Positions 9,414 through 17,431 are shown, counted from the stretch's first letter. The stretch: DNA of 64,000 nt from AAA164-E04 sp964342825 (GCA_964342825.1 CAYFHO010000002.1:1-64000), one strand, 5' to 3'. Notes: generated by a model not told the origin, from the letters alone. Numbers and translations: made by a program.

Positions 9414-11108
9414 ATGAGCGCGGAGTCTCCACCATCAAGCACATATGCTTCACTTGCTGGCGCACGTATCTGGCTTTCCGGAGCAGTGCCTGAGACTGAT
9501 GGAACGACAGAGGCTCAGCGCACTGCGATTCTCGACTTCGTTCGCCGGTTTGCTCGCCACATTTTTCAGCGTGGAGGCCATATCGTCCACGGAAGCCATC
9601 CCAGCTTCACACCGATACTTTTGGAGGAGGCACAGAGTTACCAAAATCGGGGTGGGCACAAGGACCGCTTAGTGCTGGCCGTTTCTCGTTTCTGGTCAAA
9701 GGACACAACAAAGGTTCCTGTAAAAGAGTGGAGGAAGCTGGCTTTGGTTTATGAGACACCCGAAGCTAGTGGGGACCAGGCACGCGACGAAAGCCTCAAA
9801 ATCCTCCGACAGTGGATGGTGTCTCGTTGTGACTCCATTGTAGTCGTGGGCGGAAAATGGTGGCAAATGGTCGATGGAAAGGCTGGAGTTCCGCTGGAGC
9901 TTGGACTTGCGATTGAACGGAGCATTCCTTGTTTTTTGTTGGGTGGTCTCGGTGGAGCTGCTCAGGATTACGTCGAGAGCCATCCTGAAGTGTTCAAAAA
10001 ACTCAAGAACGGCCTGGATGAAATGGCAAACCGAGAACTCTCCACCAAATCGGATGTTGGCAGTCTTGCAGAATCTGTCTGTACGCAACTGGAGCGGCTA
10101 GCACTCGTCCGTGGCGAGGGTTCAGACGGTATCTCATTTCGAATCTTGGCCCTGGACGGTGGAGGACTAAAGGGAGCATTTACCGCATCAGCTATCGCTA
10201 CTTGGGAAAAGCAGACCGGGCTAAAGGTAGTTGACCACTTCGACCTCATCGCAGGGACATCAACAGGGGGCATCCTTGCTCTCGGATTGGGATTGGGTCT
10301 CTCTGGCCAGCAGATGTTGGATTTTTACCGGAAACGAGGTCCAGTGATTTTCCCCGTCACCAGAATTCGAGGCCGTATTCGGCATACTCTCAGGCATGTT
10401 CTTCGGCCGAAATACTCCCAAGAGATACTACTTCGTGAGTTGGAAACCGCCTTCTACGCAGGAGGCAAACCCATTCCATTGAAGAATTCCCGCTGTCGAC
10501 TAGTGATACCGACGTATCACGTGATCGCTGGTGCATCCCATCAGTTTCGGACACCTCACCATCCTGACCTCACGGCTGATGCCGACACCGCAGCCGCTCA
10601 CGCTGCACTTGCTACTGCTGCAGCGCCAACGTTTTTCAGTGCGGCAAAGATTGCAAACATGGTCGCAGAGAGCAGCTATTTTGATGGAGGGGTGTGGGCG
10701 AATTCCCCGGCTATGGCAGCAGTAATCGAGGCTGTATGTTTTCTCCGAAGACCGCTAGAAAGGATGGATATTCTTAGCGTCGGCACAACCGAAGAGCCGT
10801 TCACTGCTCGGCAACAAACACGTGCCGGAATTCTTGGATGGTTGTGGAAGAAGCGAATTCTCGAACTCCTCATGAACGTGCAGCAAGAATCTTCCCTGCG
10901 TCTCACGCGTCATCTCGTTAGCGACGCTAGGTTTTTACGTGTGAATACTGTGACACCTCCAGGAAGTTATGCTTTGGACGGATCAAATGAGATCGACGAG
11001 TTGGCAGACCTTGGTAATCGCGCCGCGCTTGCGACAGAAATCCTAAGTCAGGTAAAATCACGTTTTTTGAATGGCGTTTCTGTCACACCGTGGGAGAGCT
11101 TCGCATAG
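9414..11108 (+). CDS. SLOG-patatin fusion, candidate Thoeris/CBASS-like phospholipase effector
   Basis: The product is 564 aa. Residues about 13-195 fit a SLOG (Rossmann-like nucleotide-ligand sensor) domain: ARIWLSGAVPE, GGHIVHGSHPSFTP, CDSIVVVGGKWW, GVPLELGLAIE and LLGGLGGAA. Residues about 240-540 are a patatin-like phospholipase: oxyanion loop DGGGLKGAF near 247, nucleophile motif G281-T-S283-T-G285, and catalytic Asp424 in YFDGGVWANSP. The second half resembles CapV-type effectors of CBASS. Known SLOG domains in Thoeris ThsA bind TIR-made ADP-ribose cyclic nucleotides. By inference, this protein would degrade membrane phospholipid when the upstream TIR enzyme signals. GC content appears higher than in the TIR gene, suggesting separate histories. 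The start ATG has no strong Shine-Dalgarno sequence. Confidence 0.85.
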   Translation: MSAESPPSSTYASLAGARIWLSGAVPETDGTTEAQRTAILDFVRRFARHIFQRGGHIVHGSHPSFTPILLEEAQSYQNRGGHKDRLVLAVSRFWSKDTTKVPVKEWRKLALVYETPEASGDQARDESLKILRQWMVSRCDSIVVVGGKWWQMVDGKAGVPLELGLAIERSIPCFLLGGLGGAAQDYVESHPEVFKKLKNGLDEMANRELSTKSDVGSLAESVCTQLERLALVRGEGSDGISFRILALDGGGLKGAFTASAIATWEKQTGLKVVDHFDLIAGTSTGGILALGLGLGLSGQQMLDFYRKRGPVIFPVTRIRGRIRHTLRHVLRPKYSQEILLRELETAFYAGGKPIPLKNSRCRLVIPTYHVIAGASHQFRTPHHPDLTADADTAAAHAALATAAAPTFFSAAKIANMVAESSYFDGGVWANSPAMAAVIEAVCFLRRPLERMDILSVGTTEEPFTARQQTRAGILGWLWKKRILELLMNVQQESSLRLTRHLVSDARFLRVNTVTPPGSYALDGSNEIDELADLGNRAALATEILSQVKSRFLNGVSVTPWESFA

Positions 11109-11218
11109 TGATCCAACCAGCATTTACTTGAGAACGAATAAAACAATACCACACGAATCAACTTAGCTCTTTATCAAGATCGTTAATCCTTTCCACTCCT
11201 CCCCAGCCAACTGACAAA

Positions 11219-11238
11219 GTGCACCTTTAAAGCTGCAC
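11219..11238. repeat. 20-bp near-perfect palindrome downstream of the patatin gene
   Basis: The palindrome is GTGCACCTTTAAAGCTGCAC with a single mismatched pair. It lies in the 323-bp stretch between the patatin gene and the XRE-ImmA gene. The rest of that stretch is AT-rich and holds no gene that I can see. It could be a repressor site or a weak hairpin. Confidence 0.3.
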
Positions 11239-11396
11239 AATAGATAAGCAAACGGTCTTTTTATAATCAGATGATACTTGTCTAATGACACCACCCATCT
11301 TAAAGAAAAGTGGAAGTGTATCTGACGAATGGAAAAAACCATTTAGAAAAGATGTGAAAAATGGAATATTTTTTCGCATTTTTGCCATAATCGATG

Positions 11397-11424
11397 TTGA
11401 CTTGCCCTTGAGTTAGAGTATGTT
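11397..11424 (+). promoter_or_regulatory. Putative sigma70 promoter of the XRE-ImmA gene
   Basis: TTGACT at 11397-11402 and TATGTT at 11419-11424 are separated by 16 bp. Transcription would begin at about 11431, next to the ATG at 11432, giving a leaderless or nearly leaderless mRNA. Just upstream (11353-11378) is an imperfect inverted repeat, TGTGAAAAAT and ATTTTTTCGCA, which could be the XRE protein's own operator. Confidence 0.45.
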
Positions 11425-11431
11425 GTCTCTC

Positions 11432-12460
11432 ATGGTTAGGGAGATAACCCATCGTTTCAATCCCGAGATGCTCGTTTTGGTGCGTGAGTCAAATGGACTG
11501 ACGCAATCAAAACTCTCTTCATCCATCGGGTGCATGAGTCAGGCGAAAATCTCCAAAATCGAGGAAGGTGTCCAGGAACCTACTGACAATGACATCCTTC
11601 AGATTTGCAATTACTTCGAAAAGCCTAGCACTTTCTTTTTTCAAGCAAGCAAGGCAAAAGTCCCAAACATCACTTTTTTTAGAAAACGTAGCTCCTTCCC
11701 ACTGAAGACACTCAAATATGTCGACGCCAATATGAATATACGGCGTTTGATAGTTGAGAAGTTAGGTCAATTGTTCCCCCTTGAAGGTAACCCCCCTTTT
11801 TATGATGCATCCACTTTTAGTGGAGATGGCTCCCAAGTTGCCAAGATTTTGAGAAAAGAGTGGAACATCCAAAAAGGACCGATTGATGATTTAGCTTCAC
11901 TTGTCGAAGCCAAGGGGATTCCAATTGTCATGTTTGATTTCGGTTATGGGAAACTTGATGGCCTAACGATTAGGACTGAGTCTGGTTTTCCAATTATTTT
12001 TCTAAATCCGAGTTTTCCTCCCTCTCGATTAAGATTCACCCTTGCTCACGAACTGGGTCATGTCGTTATGCACAAGGAGATCTCCCCTGAAATGGAACAA
12101 GAAGCAAGTGAATTCGCAGGCGAATTCTTGATGCCAGAGGAAGACTGCAAGGATTCATTTTATCCGGTTGATATTCATAAACTAATCGAACTTAAAAAGC
12201 AGTGGGGATTATCAATGCAGGCTATTTTAAAAAACGGTCAGAGAATCAAAAAAATCAATGATCGATACGCCAGGTTTCTCTGGATGCAGATAGGAAAACA
12301 AGGATTTCGAAAATCAGAACCATCTGAGGATGAGATTCCGCTGGTAGCACCCAAGTTGGTAACGAAGTTATTGGAAGCATTTTTTACTCAATACAACGGA
12401 AAGGAAGAAGATATGCTCTGCAGCACTCGCTCCGAGCTTAAAAAAGCATTTTCTATTTGA
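11432..12460 (+). CDS. XRE-family regulator fused to ImmA/IrrE metallopeptidase
   Basis: The product is 342 aa. An N-terminal helix-turn-helix of the XRE type (residues about 5-70, LTQSKLSSSIG and SQAKISKIEEG) is followed by an ImmA/IrrE-like zinc peptidase domain with H206-E-L-G-H210 (FTLAHELGHVVMH) and a downstream glutamate-rich helix (EQEASEFAGEFLMP). Proteins of this architecture derepress mobile elements or toxin-antitoxin genes by cleaving or displacing a repressor, often after DNA damage. Its target here is unknown; the neighbouring toxin-antitoxin pair and integrase are candidates. I chose the ATG at 11432 over one at 11420 because the latter overlaps the predicted -10 box. A good terminator follows. 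Confidence 0.85.
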   Translation: MVREITHRFNPEMLVLVRESNGLTQSKLSSSIGCMSQAKISKIEEGVQEPTDNDILQICNYFEKPSTFFFQASKAKVPNITFFRKRSSFPLKTLKYVDANMNIRRLIVEKLGQLFPLEGNPPFYDASTFSGDGSQVAKILRKEWNIQKGPIDDLASLVEAKGIPIVMFDFGYGKLDGLTIRTESGFPIIFLNPSFPPSRLRFTLAHELGHVVMHKEISPEMEQEASEFAGEFLMPEEDCKDSFYPVDIHKLIELKKQWGLSMQAILKNGQRIKKINDRYARFLWMQIGKQGFRKSEPSEDEIPLVAPKLVTKLLEAFFTQYNGKEEDMLCSTRSELKKAFSI

Positions 12461-12471
12461 CGAAAAATTTT

Positions 12472-12501
12472 GCCCGACTTGCGTCAACAAGCCGGGCTTT
12501 T
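12472..12501 (+). terminator. Rho-independent terminator after the XRE-ImmA gene
   Basis: GCCCGACTTG pairs with CAAGCCGGGC (one mismatch, 6-nt loop) and is followed by TTTT, starting 12 bp after the stop codon. Confidence 0.8.
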
Positions 12502-12523
12502 AAATACCTGCCTCAAGATTAAC

Positions 12524-12622
12524 CTGGGGCAAAGGCAAAAGGCAGACCGCTAGAGCGGCAACCAATACTAAAGTGATGATACGATAATACGTTGCTGAGC
12601 TAGTGTCAAGCCGGAGCCCCAG
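12524..12622 (+). ncRNA. Possible structured RNA element / leader of unknown class
   Basis: CTGGGGC at 12524-12530 can pair with GCCCCAG at 12616-12622, closing a ~100-nt domain. Inside it is a tetraloop hairpin, CCGC-TAGA-GCGG (12547-12558), followed by GCAAC (12558-12562), which could pair with GTTGC (12591-12595). The element sits between a terminator and a small ORF with a good Shine-Dalgarno sequence. I do not recognise it as any common riboswitch, ribozyme, 6S, SRP or tmRNA. It may be a leader for the small ORF, or both may be parts of one longer noncoding RNA ending at the terminator near 12823. The pairing was read by eye only. Confidence 0.35.
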
Positions 12623-12642
12623 ATAAGAGAAAGGATACTTTG

Positions 12643-12774
12643 ATGAAAATCAAAGGTTGTCCCGGTCCTGGCTATAAGCTGGTTTTCTGTAAGTATTTCA
12701 GAAACAAGCACACTGGCCAGATCGTATACCCCAAAAACGGTGGTGTTTTCCGTTTTTGGGTGAAAGTCAATTAA
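12643..12774 (+). CDS. Small 43-residue ORF, unknown function
   Basis: An ATG preceded by AAGGATA at a good distance opens a 43-codon frame ending in TAA. The product is basic and aromatic (starts MKIKGCPGPGYKLVF, ends FRFWVKVN) with Cys at residues 6 and 16 and no membrane segment. I do not recognise the family. The coding sequence contains a perfect 10-bp inverted repeat (CCAAAAACGG at 12731-12740, CCGTTTTTGG at 12750-12759). That repeat raises the alternative that this is a noncoding RNA rather than a gene. A strong terminator follows within 50 bp, so an independent short transcript is likely. Possible roles (toxin, DNA mimic, regulator) are guesses. Confidence 0.45.
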   Translation: MKIKGCPGPGYKLVFCKYFRNKHTGQIVYPKNGGVFRFWVKVN

Positions 12775-12794
12775 ATTGACTTAATAGCACACAA

Positions 12795-12830
12795 CCCTCC
12801 AGGAAAAATACCCTCCTGGAGGGCCTTTTC
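12795..12830 (+). terminator. Rho-independent terminator after the small ORF
   Basis: Perfect 9-bp arms CCCTCCAGG and CCTGGAGGG are separated by 11 nt and followed by CCTTTTC. Confidence 0.8.
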
Positions 12831-12901
12831 TCATTGTTTTCTCATTTCCAGGTCCAAACCTTAATATCGTTGCAAGTCATAGATTGAAGATTCAATCAAA
12901 T

Positions 12902-13162
12902 TTATGGACGATACACATCTTTTCGGTGCGCTATGGTGAGAATGTTGACAACTTGGATGTCATCGAAGATTTCAAAGAGTATCCGAAAATCACCTATTCT
13001 TATCCGATAAGCATTGGTAATGCCTACGAGTTTTTTTGATCCGTGTGGCCTTGGATTGGCGGCCAATGCCATAATCCCAGGTTCCAACCGCCTGGCTAAT
13101 TTTGGATCGAGTTTAAGGAGAGACTTAGCAGCAGATTTTTTGAAAAGGATATCGTATGCCAT
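12902..13162 (-). CDS. RelE/ParE-family toxin
   Basis: The product is 86 aa. The pattern MAYDILFKKSAAKSLLKLD, NPRPHGSKKLVG, AYRIRIGDFRILFEIFDD and ILTIAHRKDVYRP is the standard RelE/ParE toxin fold: a helix, then strands, with a C-terminal HRK..Y motif. Family members cleave mRNA on the ribosome (RelE) or poison gyrase (ParE). The H-R-x-x-x-Y tail favours the RelE mRNA-interferase type, but this is not proven. The ATG follows the antitoxin stop codon with no gap (TAG-ATG), so the two are translationally coupled and the toxin depends on translation of the antitoxin. Confidence 0.85.
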   Translation of the reverse strand: MAYDILFKKSAAKSLLKLDPKLARRLEPGIMALAANPRPHGSKKLVGITNAYRIRIGDFRILFEIFDDIQVVNILTIAHRKDVYRP

Positions 13163-13357
13163 CTAATCCCGAATACTACGGAACACCTCCGCAGCCGGAA
13201 TCCCCTGTTCTCCGGATTCCTTAAATTCACACGAAAGCCGCTTCGCCTCTTTGGCGTCAAATGCGTCTTGCCACTCCTCATCCATAAAACGAGCAACTTT
13301 TTTAGCCTCGGTTTCTGGGAGTTGACGAATTTCGTCAATAATTTGTTCAGCTGTCAT
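13163..13357 (-). CDS. Antitoxin of the RelE/ParE-type pair
   Basis: The product is 64 aa and highly charged. The N-terminal helix (MTAEQIIDEIRQLPETEAKKVARFMDEE, in part) resembles Phd/AxeT-like or PF09720-type addiction antitoxins, and the C-terminus (GIPAAEVFRSIRD) is the usual toxin-binding tail. It should neutralise the toxin encoded directly downstream and repress the shared promoter, which would lie in the 83 bp between this gene and the integrase end. The toxin ATG abuts its stop codon. Location next to the integrase suits an element-stabilising role. Confidence 0.8.
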   Translation of the reverse strand: MTAEQIIDEIRQLPETEAKKVARFMDEEWQDAFDAKEAKRLSCEFKESGEQGIPAAEVFRSIRD

Positions 13358-13440
13358 GATTAAAATAGTAGCACAGAGGGGCGCGAAATGGAAGCAGACG
13401 GATTGCTACGGTCTTGGTCTTGCTCACTCCCAGACCCCGG

Positions 13441-14574
13441 TCACTCGGTGCCACCTGGAGTCAACGTATCAATTGCATTCTCCAGTAGTTTCCGATCAAA
13501 GTGCGAATACTTTGCATGCGTTTCCTTGGACATGTGTCCAGTCAACTGCATCCGGATTTCCTCAGATACACCTGCGTTTGCAAGTGCGGAAATAAAGCTA
13601 TGCCGAAGAGAATGAAATGACCGTTTGGTAAACTTCCGGACTCCCTTGCCTTGAACAATGCCAAGATCCACGCCTGCTCTTTTAGCAATTCGCTTGAAGG
13701 TTTGAGATAATCCCTGATGACCACCAGGATTTTTGTTTGCCAAGGAAGGGCAAATGTAACCGGAATTACTGTGCTCGCTACGATATGCCAAGTGATTCAA
13801 CAGATGAAAATTCATTGGAACATCCATCTTTTTCCCCGTCTTCTTTTGGGTGTAAATAATGGATTTGGTATCTGGGTTCACGTTCTCCCATTTCATTTTC
13901 ACGCAATCGCTCAACCGCGCCCCTGCAAAGTAACCGAAATAAATGGCAGTTTGCCAATCAAGGTTTGGTGCAGCTTCAATGAGTGATTGAACTTCTTCCA
14001 GAGTGAATACCTCGCGCTCAGAGCTTACCATCTTTGGCATTTCAACTGCAGGAACTGGGTTCTTTGGAATAATGCCAAACCGCTCTGCTTTTTTTAACGC
14101 GACTCCCAACGTTTTAACATCTAAGGAAACCGTTTTCGGTGCCATACCTGCTTCGAGTCTGAACTGCAAGAATGCATCAATTTGTCTAGGGGACAATGCA
14201 GTGACAGGTTTAGTGGCATTACTGCCAAGAAATTTTAAAAACCTTCGCGTCGAGCACTCATACCGGATGTATGTGTTTGTGGAGTTCTTATTCTGGACAG
14301 ATTTCAGCCAGCTCAAAAAGTATTCCTCGATGGTTGGTATTTCCATGCGGTCACCGGTCAACCGCTCTGACATGTCACTAAAAACCTTCTGGAGCTGGTC
14401 AGTGGTGACATCCGCCACCCGCGCCTTCTTCTCCACGGCTTCAATCTCCTCTGCAATGCGAATTGCAGCACGTTTGTCAGTGGATTTGGTTGATCTCTTG
14501 AGCTGCCTGCCATCCCGAGAGGTGAAGCACGCAACCCAGTATTTAGACTCTGGTCTTTTGATTACGCTTGCCAT
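13441..14574 (-). CDS. Tyrosine recombinase (integrase)
   Basis: The product is 377 aa. It has an N-terminal arm-type region (SKYWVACFTSRDGRQLKRSTK) and a SAM-like core-binding domain (about 80-175). The catalytic domain has Arg220 (GARLSD), the H321-x-x-R324 box (HSLRHSF), His347 (LTGH) and the nucleophile Tyr356 (THAKYSHF). All key residues are present, so it should be active. The AxxIGxxKN start and GH-MSKETHAKYSH tail match phage/ICE-type integrases. It lies at the right edge of the accessory region, next to mutS, with a 180-bp intergenic stretch that may hold one attachment site. No tRNA is adjacent. The opposite strand carries long spurious open frames. Confidence 0.9.
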   Translation of the reverse strand: MASVIKRPESKYWVACFTSRDGRQLKRSTKSTDKRAAIRIAEEIEAVEKKARVADVTTDQLQKVFSDMSERLTGDRMEIPTIEEYFLSWLKSVQNKNSTNTYIRYECSTRRFLKFLGSNATKPVTALSPRQIDAFLQFRLEAGMAPKTVSLDVKTLGVALKKAERFGIIPKNPVPAVEMPKMVSSEREVFTLEEVQSLIEAAPNLDWQTAIYFGYFAGARLSDCVKMKWENVNPDTKSIIYTQKKTGKKMDVPMNFHLLNHLAYRSEHSNSGYICPSLANKNPGGHQGLSQTFKRIAKRAGVDLGIVQGKGVRKFTKRSFHSLRHSFISALANAGVSEEIRMQLTGHMSKETHAKYSHFDRKLLENAIDTLTPGGTE

Positions 14575-14627
14575 GGTGTACTGAGAATAAAAGTGGGAAT
14601 AAAACCTTCAATCCGCGAGGCAATTAA

Positions 14628-14647
14628 AAATCAACATCTGTTGATTT
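14628..14647. repeat. 20-bp palindrome upstream of the integrase gene
   Basis: 9-bp perfect arms AAATCAACA and TGTTGATTT are separated by TC, about 55 bp upstream of the integrase start. It could be an integrase or repressor binding site. Confidence 0.4.
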
Positions 14648-14729
14648 GCAATGACTTAAAAGACGGGCATCGAACCTGGCGCTCGATTTGGATCACAATT
14701 ACTAATTTGGCGATAAATAAGAACTATGA

Positions 14730-14747
14730 CCAGTGAAAAATCACTGG
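14730..14747 (-). repeat. Hairpin just downstream of mutS
   Basis: Perfect 7-bp arms CCAGTGA and TCACTGG have an AAAA loop and lie 10 bp after the mutS stop. No T-run follows on the minus strand, so terminator activity is doubtful. Confidence 0.35.
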
Positions 14748-14757
14748 CAAATCTGGA

Positions 14758-17334
14758 TCAGGATAAACCAGAAAAAAGGTCCAGTTGGGGTGATGGCTCG
14801 AGTTTTTTCAACTTTTCCCTTTCCGCCCGATGCCGTGATTTGAACTTGGCCTGCCCTGCTGGTGATAATTCGGTTTCTTCCAGGTTGTTGAGAATCTGCT
14901 TGGCTCGTTGAATGACATCCAGGGGAACACCAGCCAATCTTGCGACCTGAATCCCATAGCTCTTGTCAGTTCCTCCCGGTAAGATTTGATGAAGGAAAAC
15001 CACTTTATCATTCCACTCTTTGACTGCCACATTGAAGTTTCGAATACGAGGCAGCTTAGCAGCCAATTCGGTTAACTCATGATAATGTGTGGCAAAGAGA
15101 GTTTTTGCTCCTACTTGATTGTGTAAAAACTCAACAATTGACCAAGCAAGACTCAGCCCGTCAAAGGTACTTGTTCCCCGGCCTATTTCATCCAGAATAA
15201 CCAAACTCTTCTGTGTGGCGTTATTCAGAATGTTAGCGGTTTCACTCATTTCGACCATGAAGGTCGACTGCCCTCTGGAGAGATCATCACTGGCACCAAT
15301 GCGTGTAAAAATCCGATCCATGACGCCGATTGTGGCTGATTTGGCCGGAATATAAGAGCCGGTATGTGCAAGAATTGCCAATAAAGCAGTTTGACGGATA
15401 AAAGTACTTTTGCCGGCCATGTTAGGTCCCGTAATTAAGGCAATCTGTTCACTTTCCAGATTCAATGTTGTGTCATTCGGGACAAATCTTTCATTTTGGA
15501 GGGATTGCTCTAATACGGGGTGCCGTCCCTGTTCAATTTGACACTCGCCTGTTTCAGTAATGACGGGAAGGCTATAATCGTAAGACTGAGCCAACTCTGC
15601 AAAAGAGCTAAGCACATCTAAATCAGCAACGGCCCGGGCAGTCTCTTGAACACGTTCCAGATATGTAAGCACCTTTTCACGAACTCCAAGGAATAATTCG
15701 TATTCTAGTTTTACCGATCTTTCCTCAGCTCCAAGAATCTTTCCTTCAACTTCTTTTAACTCTTCTGTGATAAAGCGCTCACCATTAGCTATGGTCTGTT
15801 TTCTAATATAATGTTCAGGAACTTTATCTAAATGAGTTTTTGTAATTTCAATAAAGTATCCGAATACAGAATTAAATCGAACTTTGAGAGAAGGAATTTG
15901 AGTTTTCTCTATTTCCTCAGCCTGAAATTTTGCGATCCATGTTTTACCATCACGTCTTGCCGATTGAATTTCATCTAGTTGTTTGTTGAAACCCGAACGA
16001 ATCAAATTGCCTTCTTTTAAAACCGCAGAAGGTTCATCCACGATGGCGGATTCTATCAAATTTACAAGGTCTGGAAGTTCGTTGATTTGTGAATCTAAAT
16101 GCTCAAGCAGTGTAGAAACAGGACCCGATTGGCTGGATACTTCTATTCCCAGTTGTGGTTCAGATGAATCGCCTGAAACAATAACAGTCTCAATCAAAGA
16201 TTTAAGGGCAGGAATCTTCTCTAATCCCTCCTTGAGAATATTCAGATCACGTGCATTTCCTGCCCCCATGCTTAGACGGCTCATGGTACGTTCGATGTCA
16301 CGAATGGATTTCAACGATTGCCTAAATTCTTCCAGTGTAGCGGGGTGCCGCAACCATGCTCCTACTGCAGCCTGTCTGCTGCAGATGCCTGACTGTTCAG
16401 CAAGCGGACAGGATAACCACTCTTTTAACCTTCTTGCCCCCATCGGTGTTACCGTACAATTGATTGCTCCGAATAGACTGCTTGCTTTGGAACCGGTTCG
16501 ATCAGAAGGTTGCAATATTTCCAAATGTCTCAAGGTGACTGAATCCAAAATTAGGAATTCAGATGGTTCGTAGCAGGATAACCCAGTTAAATGATCAACA
16601 TTTCGTCGCAATTGATGGATTAAATAATGCAAGATAGCGCCTGCGGCACCTGCAGCAGAATTTTTTCCCTTCAACCCGAAACCATCTATAGTTTGAACTT
16701 TGAAATGTTCAAGCAATGTGAAACTGGCGGTATCCTCCTCAAAAACCCAATCCTCATACTCACTGATGATAGCTGAATGTCCCTCAAGTATAGACTTCAA
16801 CTTAGCCTGGCCTGATGGAACAATAATTTCAGAAGGTTGAATTCGTTGCAGTTCTGTCCATATTTCTTGTGACGAACTAATGGTAGCAGCCCTGAAGTCA
16901 CCGGTTGTAAGATCGACATAAGCAATACCATACTTACTTTGATGCAAGTATAGACTAGCCAAATAATTGTGCGATTCTGAAGATAGCAACTTGTCATCAA
17001 AATGAGTGCCAGGGCTTAGAATTTGAGTGACAGCTCGCTTGACTAATTTTCCGGGTTTAGCTTCTTCTATCTGATCACATAGGGCAACTTTTTTACCGGC
17101 TTCTAAAATTTTCGAGATATAATTAGAAGCAGCGTGATATGGAATACCACACATGGGAGTGGTCCCTCGTTTCGTGAGCGCAACATTTAAAATAGAAGCC
17201 CCATTTTGAGCATCCTCAAAAAACATCTCATAAAAATCACCCAATCGAAATAACAATAATGTATCACTCGGCAAATCTGCACGAATGCTTTGATACTGTT
17301 CCATCATCGGGCTGGATGATTTTGATTTAGCCAT
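14758..17334 (-). CDS. mutS: DNA mismatch repair protein MutS
   Basis: The product is 858 aa, the normal length for MutS1. The N-terminal mismatch-recognition domain has the Phe34-x-Glu36 motif (GDFYEMFFED) and MCGIPYHA. The connector and lever/clamp domains lie between, and the ABC-type ATPase domain carries Walker A GPNMAGKST near residue 635, DEIGRGTSTFDG and the ATHYHEL motif. The C-terminal helix-turn-helix dimerisation region is present. It recognises mismatches and small loops in newly copied DNA and recruits MutL. No mutL gene is in the window. The ATG codes for MAKSKSSSPMMEQY. It is an ordinary housekeeping gene and marks the chromosome flank of the accessory region. Confidence 0.98.
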   Translation of the reverse strand: MAKSKSSSPMMEQYQSIRADLPSDTLLLFRLGDFYEMFFEDAQNGASILNVALTKRGTTPMCGIPYHAASNYISKILEAGKKVALCDQIEEAKPGKLVKRAVTQILSPGTHFDDKLLSSESHNYLASLYLHQSKYGIAYVDLTTGDFRAATISSSQEIWTELQRIQPSEIIVPSGQAKLKSILEGHSAIISEYEDWVFEEDTASFTLLEHFKVQTIDGFGLKGKNSAAGAAGAILHYLIHQLRRNVDHLTGLSCYEPSEFLILDSVTLRHLEILQPSDRTGSKASSLFGAINCTVTPMGARRLKEWLSCPLAEQSGICSRQAAVGAWLRHPATLEEFRQSLKSIRDIERTMSRLSMGAGNARDLNILKEGLEKIPALKSLIETVIVSGDSSEPQLGIEVSSQSGPVSTLLEHLDSQINELPDLVNLIESAIVDEPSAVLKEGNLIRSGFNKQLDEIQSARRDGKTWIAKFQAEEIEKTQIPSLKVRFNSVFGYFIEITKTHLDKVPEHYIRKQTIANGERFITEELKEVEGKILGAEERSVKLEYELFLGVREKVLTYLERVQETARAVADLDVLSSFAELAQSYDYSLPVITETGECQIEQGRHPVLEQSLQNERFVPNDTTLNLESEQIALITGPNMAGKSTFIRQTALLAILAHTGSYIPAKSATIGVMDRIFTRIGASDDLSRGQSTFMVEMSETANILNNATQKSLVILDEIGRGTSTFDGLSLAWSIVEFLHNQVGAKTLFATHYHELTELAAKLPRIRNFNVAVKEWNDKVVFLHQILPGGTDKSYGIQVARLAGVPLDVIQRAKQILNNLEETELSPAGQAKFKSRHRAEREKLKKLEPSPQLDLFSGLS

Positions 17335-17371
17335 TACCTCTATTAATACTGAACAACTTGAAGTTCAAAAA

Positions 17372-17402
17372 TAAAAAAAGCGCGAGGATAAACCTCGCGC
17401 TT
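17372..17402 (-). terminator. Terminator of the PEP-CTERM gene
   Basis: Read on the minus strand, 9-bp arms AGCGCGAGG and CCTCGCGCT with a 5-nt loop are followed by a run of T. It lies 30 bp past the PEP-CTERM stop. Confidence 0.85.
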
Positions 17403-17431
17403 AATTGATAAAGATTAGCAAATATTCCAGA

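Noticed and set aside
14003..14584. 193-codon open frame on the plus strand antisense to the integrase
   Set aside because: The integrase frame has all catalytic motifs; the antisense frame shows no recognisable domain and no start signal.
14640..14710. A tRNA-like sequence (GGGCATCGAACC) near the integrase, as an att site in a tRNA gene
   Set aside because: Only the T-loop-like part is present; the flanking bases do not form a T stem and no anticodon or acceptor arms are seen.
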